Shown here one piece after another: positions 44,120-52,489 of a stretch of DNA of 60,163 nucleotides (the stretch's first letter is position 1; each line of letters begins with the position of its first letter). The translations under genes were made by a program, and so were the position numbers. The notes under the pieces are model-generated. The model did no database searches. It was not told the DNA's origin and saw only the letters and a program-made list of their open reading frames with translations. Source of the stretch: Treponema sp. (GTDB lineage Bacteria; Spirochaetota; Spirochaetia; Treponematales; Treponemataceae); NCBI RefSeq assembly GCF_024696245.1, contig NZ_JAILGZ010000162.1:1-60163 (forward strand), given 5' to 3'.

Positions 44120-44602
44120 ATGGAAAATCTTAGTCAGGAAGAACTTAACGAAAGAATTGCAGTTTTAAGGCGCTTCAGGACCCTTCTTGAACAGCAGAGG
44201 GCTAAATTTGCTGAATATCTTAATGTACTTGAATGCCAGGAAGCTAAAATCAGTCAGGAAGACACCCAGTCCCTGATGAATCACACAGAACTGGAAGGTC
44301 AGATTGTTTCCAGTATTTCTTCCCTTCAGAAAGTAATCATTCCTATCAGGACCATGTATGAAAAAGAAAGAAGTTTCTACAGTCCTGAAGATGCCGTACC
44401 GGTAGAAACAATTCAAAAGGAACTTGATTCCCTGCAGCAGAAGGTTATTGCCCAGAATGAAAGAAACAGAAACCTGCTTAAAAGCCATTTAAGCCAGATA
44501 AGGCAGCAGATTGACAGCTTTAAAAATCCATACAGAAATGCAGCTTCTGTTTATGCAAGAAACTCTGCTTCTGCAGGAACAAGAATAGCTATTGAGGTAT
44601 AA
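44120..44602 (+). CDS. FlgN-like flagellar chaperone or coiled-coil flagellar protein
   Basis: 160 residues, nearly all helical with heptad patterns (about 1-55 and 85-135). It resembles FlgN-type export chaperones for hook-filament junction proteins: an early helix with LRRFRTLLEQQRAKFAEYL, and a later region rich in Gln, Asn and Leu (QNERNRNLLKSHLSQIRQQI). The Treponema family is divergent, so FlgN is a tentative name. The location in the fliS operon behind a sigma28 promoter supports a flagellar role. The alternative is a FliT-like chaperone. A terminator follows. Confidence 0.65.
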   Translation: MENLSQEELNERIAVLRRFRTLLEQQRAKFAEYLNVLECQEAKISQEDTQSLMNHTELEGQIVSSISSLQKVIIPIRTMYEKERSFYSPEDAVPVETIQKELDSLQQKVIAQNERNRNLLKSHLSQIRQQIDSFKNPYRNAASVYARNSASAGTRIAIEV

Positions 44603-44640
44603 AAAAAGCAGCCCCGGTTAAAGGGCCGCCTTAAGCAAAG

Positions 44641-44679
44641 GGACTGATTCCTTAAGTAAAAGGAAGCCAGTCCTTTTTT
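44641..44679 (+). terminator. Intrinsic terminator of the fliS operon
   Basis: GGACTG-A-TTCC (44641-44651) pairs with GGAA-GC-CAGTCC (44662-44673), followed by TTTTTT. It could also serve the converging GH35 gene from the other side. Confidence 0.75.
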
Positions 44680-44705
44680 ATTTACCGGCTTTTATTAAAA
44701 CTTAT

Positions 44706-46442
44706 TTACCAGACAAGGGAGTCTTCAAGAGAAAGGCTGCCTTCTTTTCCCTCTGTATCAAAGATAATTACAGTATTTTTACCTTTTTTAAGGACAGGTG
44801 CCGGAATATAAAGACGCTTCTGAGGTCCGATATTCCAGTAGCGGCCAAGATTAAAGCCGTTAACGAATGCTACGCCCTTTTCAAAGCCCTTTGTCTCAAG
44901 GAAGGTGTCGCAAAGTTCATCAGCGTCAAATTCATACTTATAGAAAGCAGGACGACCCTGAGTATAGCCCTTTGTAAAGTCAATTTTAGCAAGCTGTTCT
45001 TCATCAAGAGGAAGGTTGTAAATATCATAACCATGCTGAAGGTGGTCATTTAAAATCATGTAACCTTCAATACCCTTACGCTGAGTCTCTAAGGCAGGAC
45101 CGAAGTTTACGCGGCCATAGTTTTCAAAAAGCATGTCGATTACTGAACCTGCAGGAGCATCTTCACGCTTAAAGGCTTCCTTCATGTCTTCTATAGCAGT
45201 TGCAAAAAGCTGTTTCTGGTTTTCGTATACATTCACCCTGTCACCAGCACGGTCAAATTTAATGCTCAGGGCCTTTTCGTATTCAGGGAGACGGGTTCTG
45301 TAAAGGATAAAACCACCGCTCTGGTCCAGATCTTCCATTGTAAGAGGATATGGAGATGATGTTTTTTTACTGATGTCATCAAGAACGGCAAAAAGGTCTG
45401 TTTTAGCAGTGCATTTAAGCTGTCCGTAGGCCTTACGGCTGATTTTTGTAGAAAGAGGAACTTCTTCTATCTTACGGCTTTCTGAAATAATCTTTTTAAA
45501 GGCTTCATATTTTGGTGTAATCTGACCGTCTTCTGTAAGGATTGCATCGTAATCATAAGAAGTAATGTCGGCATTTTTTACACCAAAGTTACGTCCGGCT
45601 GTAAAACCAAAGTTTGTACCGCCTTCAAACATATAGAAATTAACATGACCTGTCTTAATTACATCAGCAAGGTCCTTTTTATTCTGTTCAAGATCTGAAG
45701 TATGGTGAGGTTCACCCCAGGCATCAAACCATCCGCACCAGAATTCCATGCACATTTTGGCCTTATTGCCACCTACATAGTTTTCCATAGCCTTAAACTG
45801 AGTTTCTACCTGTGAACCAAAGTTTCCTGTAGACCAGGCGCCTTCTACCCTTCCGTTTTTAAAGGATGCTTCTACCCATGGACCATCTGAAGTTACAAAA
45901 GGCTGGGTTACACCAAGGGAACGCATAGTATCTGCAAGGAAATTCATGTATGCATGGTCTGTTCCATAGTAGCCGTATTCATTTTCTATCTGGAAAAGGA
46001 TTATATTACCACCCTTATCATGCTGATAAGGTACAAGTCTTGGAATAAGTTCTTCGTAATAAGATTTTATTGCATCAAGATAAGGTTTATATGAACAGCG
46101 GAGTCTCATTCCCCTTTCTTTAAGGAGCCAGTAAGGAAGACCGCCAAATTCCCATTCTGCACAAATATATGGTGATGGTCTGATAATAACGTAAAGACCA
46201 AGTTTAGAAGCAAGTTCTATAAACTTAAATACATCATGACCACCCTTCCAGTTAAACTGTCCTTTTTTTTCTTCATGGAAATTCCATGGAATATAGGTTT
46301 CTACAGTATTACAGCCCATATTCTTAAGCTTTTCCAGGCGATCCTGCCAGTATTCTGGTACTACACGGAAATAATGTATGGAACCAGAGATAATGCCAGT
46401 TTCTTTTCCGTCGATGCTTACTTTTTCGTTAATTTCTACCAT
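44706..46442 (-). CDS. Beta-galactosidase, glycoside hydrolase family 35
   Basis: 578 residues. The GH35 start ISGSIHYFRVVPEYWQDRL, then YIPWNFHE and RPSPYICAEWEFGGLPYW, are diagnostic. Acid/base Glu155 lies in IENEYG and nucleophile Glu233 in CMEFWCGWFD. The C-terminus has the jelly-roll part with GFNLGRYWNIGPQKRLYIP. No signal peptide is present, so the enzyme is cytoplasmic and would split terminal beta-galactose from imported oligosaccharides. The ATG at 46440-46442 sits 7 bases after AAGGA; the ATG two codons earlier is too close to it. A LacI-type palindrome overlaps the promoter, and the gene is separated from the lipoprotein operon by a terminator. Confidence 0.95.
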   Translation of the reverse strand: MVEINEKVSIDGKETGIISGSIHYFRVVPEYWQDRLEKLKNMGCNTVETYIPWNFHEEKKGQFNWKGGHDVFKFIELASKLGLYVIIRPSPYICAEWEFGGLPYWLLKERGMRLRCSYKPYLDAIKSYYEELIPRLVPYQHDKGGNIILFQIENEYGYYGTDHAYMNFLADTMRSLGVTQPFVTSDGPWVEASFKNGRVEGAWSTGNFGSQVETQFKAMENYVGGNKAKMCMEFWCGWFDAWGEPHHTSDLEQNKKDLADVIKTGHVNFYMFEGGTNFGFTAGRNFGVKNADITSYDYDAILTEDGQITPKYEAFKKIISESRKIEEVPLSTKISRKAYGQLKCTAKTDLFAVLDDISKKTSSPYPLTMEDLDQSGGFILYRTRLPEYEKALSIKFDRAGDRVNVYENQKQLFATAIEDMKEAFKREDAPAGSVIDMLFENYGRVNFGPALETQRKGIEGYMILNDHLQHGYDIYNLPLDEEQLAKIDFTKGYTQGRPAFYKYEFDADELCDTFLETKGFEKGVAFVNGFNLGRYWNIGPQKRLYIPAPVLKKGKNTVIIFDTEGKEGSLSLEDSLVW

Positions 46443-46471
46443 ATACATATCCTTTTTATTGTTATATTAAA

Positions 46472-46499
46472 AGTATAACATTTTTGAAAACGTTTTCAA
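46472..46499 (-). promoter_or_regulatory. Promoter of the GH35 gene
   Basis: On the minus strand TTGAAA (46494-46499), 16 bases, TATACT (46472-46477). The -35 box and part of the spacer lie in the palindromic operator. Confidence 0.6.
46484..46499. promoter_or_regulatory. LacI-family-type operator over the GH35 promoter
   Basis: TTGAAAACGTTTTCAA is a perfect 16-bp palindrome with a central CG, the hallmark of LacI/GalR-family sites. Overlap with the -35 box implies repression. No LacI-type regulator gene is in the window. Confidence 0.75.
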
Positions 46500-46565
46500 G
46501 AAAAAGAAAAAAAATTATGTTTTTTTTTGTAGTATCATAATATCCATACCGCATTTATTCAATAA

Positions 46566-46617
46566 CAAAAAACGGCGGATATTATATAGAAGAAAACTTT
46601 CCATAAATATCCGCCGT
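46566..46617 (-). terminator. Terminator of the GH43 lipoprotein operon
   Basis: ACGGCGGATATT (46572-46583) and AATATCCGCCGT (46606-46617) form a perfect 12-bp stem followed by six T on the minus strand. It lies 56 bases beyond the last gene of the operon. Confidence 0.88.
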
Positions 46618-46672
46618 CATAAAATCTCTTTTATTCCTTCAGTTCAAAGGGTAGTTAATAACCTTAAAAAGA

Positions 46673-47938
46673 TTAATCCCTGCCCCCTGCCCGGCCAAAA
46701 TCAGGATATCCATTGGATTTCCAGGTAAAGGACTTGGCATAAAGGGCCCTGTTTTTATCACTGTAGGAATCTGTACCTGTAGAACCTGTACTTGTAAGGC
46801 TTAAGCCGTACTGAAGGCGGGCACTGTAGAACATAACGTCATATCCGTCATCAGTGGTAAAGCTGCAGTGACCAGGTCCATAAGTCTGGTAGGAAGTGTC
46901 AGATTCAAATACAGGGGAAGAAGATTTTGTCCAGTTAGCCATGCTGGTTAGGTCAGAAGTATTATTACACTTCATGATTCCCATACAGTAGCTTTCATCC
47001 ATATCACTGGCAGAGAATACTACAAAGAGGTCATTTCCGTGAATAAGGGCCTGTGGTGCGTTATTGGTGTTTCCAAAACTTGTGTCTGAATGTTCTGAAT
47101 AGATTCCGCATTCCCAGTCATATTCCGGAACAGAAATAATCTTTGCATCTGTTACCTGGGTAAAGTCATCAGGAGAAGTCTTACCTATAAAGATACAATC
47201 CCAGTAAATATTTGTGTCGGTATTTGGGTTTGTTTCGTTATAAGAAGTCAAAGTTGAATGAGCAAGATCCTCATAGGTTTTGTTTTCACCATCGATTTCC
47301 AGGGTAAGGGTTGTGTCATCATCGTCAAGATCCCAGTCAGAACCATTGGCAATTCTCTGGCTCCACATCATGTACCACTGATCATCATATTCAAAGACAG
47401 TTGTTCCAAGGGAATAGGAATCAATAATGTCATCATAAGTATTAAACTCTGAATCCGTTACGGCTTCTACCTTTCCTAAAACTGTCCAGGCAGAAGTAGA
47501 AACAGGGTCTTCTTCATCACACCTGGCAACAAAGGGTCTCTGTGTCCATGATGAAGTCGATGATGTACTTGCTGAATAGAACATGTACCAGCTTCCATCA
47601 ATAAAGCGGATCTCCGGTCCAAAGAAGTATGCATAGTTTGCATCTCCCTCTGATGTTGTAGAAGCAGAAATTACAGCTGCCTGGTCATCAGTAATTCTAA
47701 AATTATTGATGCAGTCTGTTCTCCTTAACTCTATACTGGCCCAGGTTCCGTATTCGTAGGCAAGGGCACAGTAATAGTTTCCGTCAGAATGCAGGTATAC
47801 TCCTGGTTCTGAACGTCTCTGTACAAGAGGACCAGTGTATACCTTGTAGTTTTCAACATCTTCACTGCAGGAAGCAAGGAAGGATGCAGAAAGGATAACG
47901 GAAGCTGCTGCGGTAATAATTGAAAGTAATTTTTTCAT
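46673..47938 (-). CDS. GH43-like lipoprotein with Asp-to-Glu change at the predicted base
   Basis: 421 residues, lipobox LASC (Cys near 24). The five-blade propeller family is shown by VYLHSDGNYYCALAYE, ASIELRRTDCINNF, FGPEIRFIDGSWYMFYSAS, TTVFEYDDQWYMMWSQR, and YGPGHCSFT near the end. Related arabinan- or arabinoside-active GH43 enzymes begin RRADPWxxxHTDGYYYF with Asp as base. Here the stretch reads RRSEPGVYLHSDGNYYCA, so Glu replaces that Asp. The Glu of GPEI and the His of GPGH remain. Activity is therefore uncertain. It is the last gene of the lipoprotein operon, 9 bases after the small lipoprotein gene, and is surface or periplasm-anchored. Confidence 0.78.
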   Translation of the reverse strand: MKKLLSIITAAASVILSASFLASCSEDVENYKVYTGPLVQRRSEPGVYLHSDGNYYCALAYEYGTWASIELRRTDCINNFRITDDQAAVISASTTSEGDANYAYFFGPEIRFIDGSWYMFYSASTSSTSSWTQRPFVARCDEEDPVSTSAWTVLGKVEAVTDSEFNTYDDIIDSYSLGTTVFEYDDQWYMMWSQRIANGSDWDLDDDDTTLTLEIDGENKTYEDLAHSTLTSYNETNPNTDTNIYWDCIFIGKTSPDDFTQVTDAKIISVPEYDWECGIYSEHSDTSFGNTNNAPQALIHGNDLFVVFSASDMDESYCMGIMKCNNTSDLTSMANWTKSSSPVFESDTSYQTYGPGHCSFTTDDGYDVMFYSARLQYGLSLTSTGSTGTDSYSDKNRALYAKSFTWKSNGYPDFGRAGGRD

Positions 47939-47947
47939 TCCGTTCTC

Positions 47948-48526
47948 CTATCTGATTGTTGCAAGGAAAGAAAGTCCCTTGATGTTGTAATGATTGACAG
48001 TTGAACTTGTATATGCTGAATCACATTCTACAGAGTTCTCGTCTCCAACCTGCCAGCTGAGGAAAAGTTTTCCTCCCTTTATAATTGATTTTTTGTAGTT
48101 ACCTGTTGTAAGTCCTGCAGAAGAATCAAGAGTAAAGGTACGCTGCTGATAAATATCAGAAGTATTTCCGTTCTGCTCAAGGCGGTCATAGAATACTACA
48201 GTCAGATATGGGCTTTCGTTACCACTTTGTGCAGGAACAAAAAGCACTTCTATTGACTGAAAAGGATCGTTATAACCGTTCTTTGCCTGAATCTTATATG
48301 CCGTTAAAGAAGCATTGTCTGCTGCTGTTGTAGTATCAGCATAGATGTCATCTTCTTCGTATGGCAGTGTAAATTCATACACAGTATCATCTGTTCCCTG
48401 AGTAAAAGTTATGGTGGCGTAATTTCCCTCATAAGCCTGGTCTGTTTCACATGACATTACAAGAAGAGAAAATGCAGCCGCTGCAAGGACAGAAGATACA
48501 ATCTTTTTCATACTGAAAATTTTCAA
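47948..48526 (-). CDS. Small lipoprotein of the GH43 operon, unknown function
   Basis: 192 residues from a TTG at 48524-48526, chosen because GGAG stands 6-7 bases upstream; the first ATG is at 48511 without a ribosome site. Signal peptide with lipobox LLVMSC. The mature part is beta-rich, with Thr, Tyr and Asp frequent, and no known catalytic motif. It lies between the barrel protein gene and a GH43-like gene in the operon. It might be a periplasmic carrier or a glycan-binding accessory. I do not recognise a family. Confidence 0.65.
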   Translation of the reverse strand: MKIFSMKKIVSSVLAAAAFSLLVMSCETDQAYEGNYATITFTQGTDDTVYEFTLPYEEDDIYADTTTAADNASLTAYKIQAKNGYNDPFQSIEVLFVPAQSGNESPYLTVVFYDRLEQNGNTSDIYQQRTFTLDSSAGLTTGNYKKSIIKGGKLFLSWQVGDENSVECDSAYTSSTVNHYNIKGLSFLATIR

Positions 48527-48553
48527 TTTGCTCTCCAATAAAAAATGTCACAA

Positions 48554-50362
48554 TTAGAAACTAACTTTTACAGTTGTTTCGAATTTTCCAAGTTTTGTAT
48601 ATTCTTCACCGTTGTTAAATCCAGTAAGAAGGTCGTTTGATTCATATTCAAACTTAAGGGTAATTCTTTCATAGCATACTTCGATACCGCCCTTAAGGTA
48701 GCAGTAGTCATTTTCGTCATTGTAAGTATCGTGGTAGCGGGTAAGAAGAGCCTTAGGCTTAAGTCCGAATCCGTGATCTCCAAGTGGAAGCCAGTAAGCT
48801 GCTCCAAGAGTACAACCCATAACGCAACGGTCAGAAAGAAGGTTAACAAGATCAAGGGCACCAACAGCTTCAAGATTCTTTACAAAAAGATTGTTTCCTG
48901 TGTTGAAAGAAGCGTGAAGGATAAGCATATCATCATTGAAAGTATCAAGAGTGTTTGTACCTGTAAAGATTGTTGAGTTTTCTGCAAGTTTTTCATCTGC
49001 ATACTGAACTGCAAATGCAAGACCAGGATATGGACCATAATCATCTTTAGAGTATTTGCATCCCCAGTAATCAAATGCACTCTGCTTGTCTTCCCAGCCC
49101 AGCATTACACCGGCAGAAACAAGTGGATAGAAATCTCCCATAGATTCTTTCTGAATCATTGTGAATCCTGCTGAAGGCTTAAGGTAATAGATGTCATAGA
49201 AATCCCACTGATAATCAGCCTGAGCACCAAGACGAAGGTCTTCCTTAACCTGAGAATCCTTTCCAAGGAAACCATTAGAGAAACCAGCCTGAATGCTGAG
49301 ATTGTCGATCATATTGAATTCACCTGACAGCTTATAAAGATAATCAGTTGCATTCTGAGAAAGATCTGCTGAATCAAGAGTTGTATCTGAATTACCTGCA
49401 GACCATTCACTTGTAGAAGCAATATCTCCTTCTACCTTAAAGATTCCAGGCATTTCGTATCCTGCACTAAGACCAAATACTGTTGCATCTTCATCAAAAG
49501 AAGAAAGATAGGTATGAAGGTTGCGCTTTGTAAGATGACCATAGCGGTAATCAGGATCTGCAGCCATAAAGCTGAATGCTACATCACTTCCTGTTGTGTA
49601 GTTGATGTAACCCATGTCGGAGTATTCCTTATCAAACAAAGTAAGGTAAGCATTTCCAACGTGAATCTTTGCGCGGTCTACAAGAATTGCAAAATCTCCA
49701 TCATTTGTATAAAGGTCTGTATCACTGTCTGAGTCTACCATGTAGCGGAGAGGATCACCTTTTGTATAAATACGGATTTCTCCCCAGATAGGGATACCAT
49801 CTTTGTTTTCTCCAGCCCATACTTCACCGAGGTTAAGAACATCAAGCTTAAGTTTTACATTCTGGTCTGTAGTAAATCCTGACTTACCTGTATCAAGGTC
49901 AAATCCCCAGGTAACACTTGCATCACCAGTAAGACCTGTAGAAAGATTAAGTCCTGCACTTGCTGGTTTTGGTCCATACTTTGTGATTTCTACTTCACAT
50001 TCTGCTGTAGAACCATCTGCAGCTTTTGCAGTAATTGTTGCCTTACCAAGTCCCTTAGGGAAAAGACGTCCCCTCTGGTCTACCTTTACAACTTTCATGT
50101 CACTTGATGACCACTTAAGGTCACGGCTGTTGTATCCCGGAACAGAAAGTTCAGGAATTGAATTATCCCAGTCAGACTGATTAAGGGAAACTTCTTTTGT
50201 AGAAACATTCATTGAAAGTTTTTTAGCTGATGAAGATGATGAAGTTACTGCAGGTCTTCTTTCTTCTGAAGCTGCTGCAGTTTCTGCATCCTGAGCAAAT
50301 GCTGCACCTGTTAAAAGGGAAGCACATGTTAAAGCTGCCGCTGTTTTTATAATCTTTTTCAT
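48554..50362 (-). CDS. MSP/Tpr-like outer-membrane beta-barrel with N-terminal Ig-like domain
   Basis: 602 residues. Signal peptide 1-23 ending at GAAFAQ. Residues about 48-128 match a Big_2 bacterial Ig-like domain (DLKWSSSDMKVVKVDQRGRL, LGKATITAKAADGS). The rest alternates polar and aromatic strands typical of an outer-membrane barrel, including ASVTWGFDLDTGKSGF, AKIHVGNAYLTLF, LKPSAGFTMIQKE, and a C-terminal strand ending FETTVKVSF with terminal Phe. Strand phrases recall treponemal major sheath protein and Tpr proteins. In this operon a channel for oligosaccharides is a sensible inference. GGAG lies 8 bases before the chosen ATG; the longer frame has none. Confidence 0.78.
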   Translation of the reverse strand: MKKIIKTAAALTCASLLTGAAFAQDAETAAASEERRPAVTSSSSSAKKLSMNVSTKEVSLNQSDWDNSIPELSVPGYNSRDLKWSSSDMKVVKVDQRGRLFPKGLGKATITAKAADGSTAECEVEITKYGPKPASAGLNLSTGLTGDASVTWGFDLDTGKSGFTTDQNVKLKLDVLNLGEVWAGENKDGIPIWGEIRIYTKGDPLRYMVDSDSDTDLYTNDGDFAILVDRAKIHVGNAYLTLFDKEYSDMGYINYTTGSDVAFSFMAADPDYRYGHLTKRNLHTYLSSFDEDATVFGLSAGYEMPGIFKVEGDIASTSEWSAGNSDTTLDSADLSQNATDYLYKLSGEFNMIDNLSIQAGFSNGFLGKDSQVKEDLRLGAQADYQWDFYDIYYLKPSAGFTMIQKESMGDFYPLVSAGVMLGWEDKQSAFDYWGCKYSKDDYGPYPGLAFAVQYADEKLAENSTIFTGTNTLDTFNDDMLILHASFNTGNNLFVKNLEAVGALDLVNLLSDRCVMGCTLGAAYWLPLGDHGFGLKPKALLTRYHDTYNDENDYCYLKGGIEVCYERITLKFEYESNDLLTGFNNGEEYTKLGKFETTVKVSF

Positions 50363-50381
50363 TTTATATCTCCTCTCTTTT

Positions 50382-52475
50382 TTATTCAATAACTTTATAA
50401 GAAACGGCCCAATCACCATTTGTCGTACCAATATCTGAATCCATACTTACATTGTAGTTATTGGAATACAGATTATAATCTGGAGCTCCAACAAGGTTCA
50501 TGTTTGTCCAGTCACAATAATCTTCATAACCGGCAGTTGCAGAAGGCTGAGCATAAGAACCGGATATATCCATAGTCTTAGTACCAAGCTGGAACATGGC
50601 AAAGTTTGTATTATCACCAATTATATCTGCAGACACATACATACTCTTATATGTATGTGCACTGTCTGTATAACCCCATGAATTATTACCGCTGTTATAA
50701 TTAGCAGTACCGATTAATGTCGTGGCAAAATACAGGTATAGTCCAGAACCATTACCTTCACTGTCTGCGGCTTCAAGATAGAATTTAGAACTGTCATCAG
50801 AAGAAGCCGGATGCATTATCCAGTAAGGATAAACAAAATTATCCGGAGAAGCATTAATTATTACATTTGCGTATTCAACCTCTGACGTCTTAAAAGGAAC
50901 GACCCGCTGCTTGCTCCACGGCTGAATAATTGCCCACAATTCAGTTTTAGGAGTGGTAACCTCAACAATATCCAGTGATGTAGATTTATACAGAATGGTT
51001 ACGCCGTTAATGACACTGCTTCCTGCAATTTCTACAGAATAAGAAGCATCAGATTTTAATTCTGTAAGTTTAATGGAATCGACCATACCAACGAACGTAT
51101 CAGAGTAAACCTTATCTGAAGCATCTGAAGTGTTTGTTGCAATAAGCTGATAAGAAACTCCATCAGAACAACTGTTAACAGTAAATGAATACTGACCTGT
51201 CATTGCATCCAGCACAGGTGTACTTACATAAGGAGATTCTCCTCCTGAAGTTTGGAAAACTGCCGTTACAACCTGAGATTTATTGCTGTCATAATCAAGT
51301 ACATAAACTGAAACTTCATTATCACCTGAACTGAGAGTAAAGGAACCTGATGTAAGGTCAATTGAATTTTCAACAACTTTTATACTGTTGCATTCAACAA
51401 CGACCGTTCTGGCATCTTCATTATCAGGAACTGCATATGTAATTTCTGCATTCAGATCATTAACAGTTATGTAAACATCAGTAACAGCATCAGGTGAAGT
51501 TTCATCATCAGCCGTCGTAACAGTAACTGTCAGAGAAGCATCAGCATTATTAGAATCTCCCTGAATATTTCCATACTTATCTTTTGTTGCAAAAGTAAAG
51601 ACATATTCAGTAGAAGCCATAACCTTTGAATAGGTAATTGTCTTCTGGCCTTTTTCATATTCAACTGCTTCAAGGGCTGTACCATCATAAGTCTGACTTC
51701 CGTCAGCAGGTGTAATGTTTACTCCTGCATAATCAGAATCTGAAGGTTCTGTCCAGGTAAGTTTGATTGTATGATCTGTAACTGTACTTGTAACTGTAAC
51801 AGAAGCCGGAGCTGTAATATCTGCCTGAGTTGTTGCTGTTACTGCATCCGTATAGTCAGAAGCATATTCTTTTGTACTTCCAGGATTGTTAACTGCCCTT
51901 GCTGTAAAACTGTATTCTGTAGAAGGTGAAAGACCTTCCAGAACTCCGGCATTATCAGAAGCTGTAAAATACTGACTTACAGTATCTGTATCATCTGCTG
52001 TTGAAGTAGCAGTAACCTCTACTGAACCTGCACTTGAAGGAGCAGTCCATGTAAGGCTGGCACTTTCTACAGTTGTTGATGTAACGGCAAAATCAGAAAG
52101 GTTTCCACAGGCAATGGTTCCCAAAGTTACTGTTACAGTACAGTAAGCAATAAGGGCATTATCTTCTGTATAAGCGCTGATTTTAGTACTTCCATCACCG
52201 GCTGCAATTACAGAAACTGTATTTGAAGAAAGTTTTTCTACAGTAACAACATCAGTGTCATAACTTTTAAAGCATATGTCACTGGAGTTACCTGTAAGGC
52301 TTACAGAAAGCTGAGCAGAGGTAACATTGGAAAGTGCATCTGTAATTGCAAGGCTTGATTTGTTAAAGGCAATTGATGCACTGGAATCAGGGCTTGCAAT
52401 TTCTGTACAGGAAGCAAGAAGAGCTGCTGCAGATAAGGTCAAAAATATTCTTGAAAATAAATTCTGTTTTTTCAT
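50382..52475 (-). CDS. Ig-like/fibronectin type III lipoprotein, probable glycan-binding protein
   Basis: 697 residues, lipobox LLASC. Residues 30-117 form an Ig-like (Big_2-type) domain. FN3-like domains follow at about 118-218 (SASLTWTAPSSAGSVEV), 219-325 (IKLTWTEPSDSDYAGVNI) and beyond. The last 190 residues are a distinct module with YPYWIMHP, GSGLYLYFATT and NFAMFQLG, which looks distantly like the module shared by the 52490 and 58330 proteins. No catalytic motif is seen. A surface glycan-binding role is inferred from domain style and operon. Its start is 14 bases after the upstream gene, and the barrel gene follows after 19 bases. Confidence 0.75.
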   Translation of the reverse strand: MKKQNLFSRIFLTLSAAALLASCTEIASPDSSASIAFNKSSLAITDALSNVTSAQLSVSLTGNSSDICFKSYDTDVVTVEKLSSNTVSVIAAGDGSTKISAYTEDNALIAYCTVTVTLGTIACGNLSDFAVTSTTVESASLTWTAPSSAGSVEVTATSTADDTDTVSQYFTASDNAGVLEGLSPSTEYSFTARAVNNPGSTKEYASDYTDAVTATTQADITAPASVTVTSTVTDHTIKLTWTEPSDSDYAGVNITPADGSQTYDGTALEAVEYEKGQKTITYSKVMASTEYVFTFATKDKYGNIQGDSNNADASLTVTVTTADDETSPDAVTDVYITVNDLNAEITYAVPDNEDARTVVVECNSIKVVENSIDLTSGSFTLSSGDNEVSVYVLDYDSNKSQVVTAVFQTSGGESPYVSTPVLDAMTGQYSFTVNSCSDGVSYQLIATNTSDASDKVYSDTFVGMVDSIKLTELKSDASYSVEIAGSSVINGVTILYKSTSLDIVEVTTPKTELWAIIQPWSKQRVVPFKTSEVEYANVIINASPDNFVYPYWIMHPASSDDSSKFYLEAADSEGNGSGLYLYFATTLIGTANYNSGNNSWGYTDSAHTYKSMYVSADIIGDNTNFAMFQLGTKTMDISGSYAQPSATAGYEDYCDWTNMNLVGAPDYNLYSNNYNVSMDSDIGTTNGDWAVSYKVIE

Positions 52476-52489
52476 CTGTTTACTCCTCC

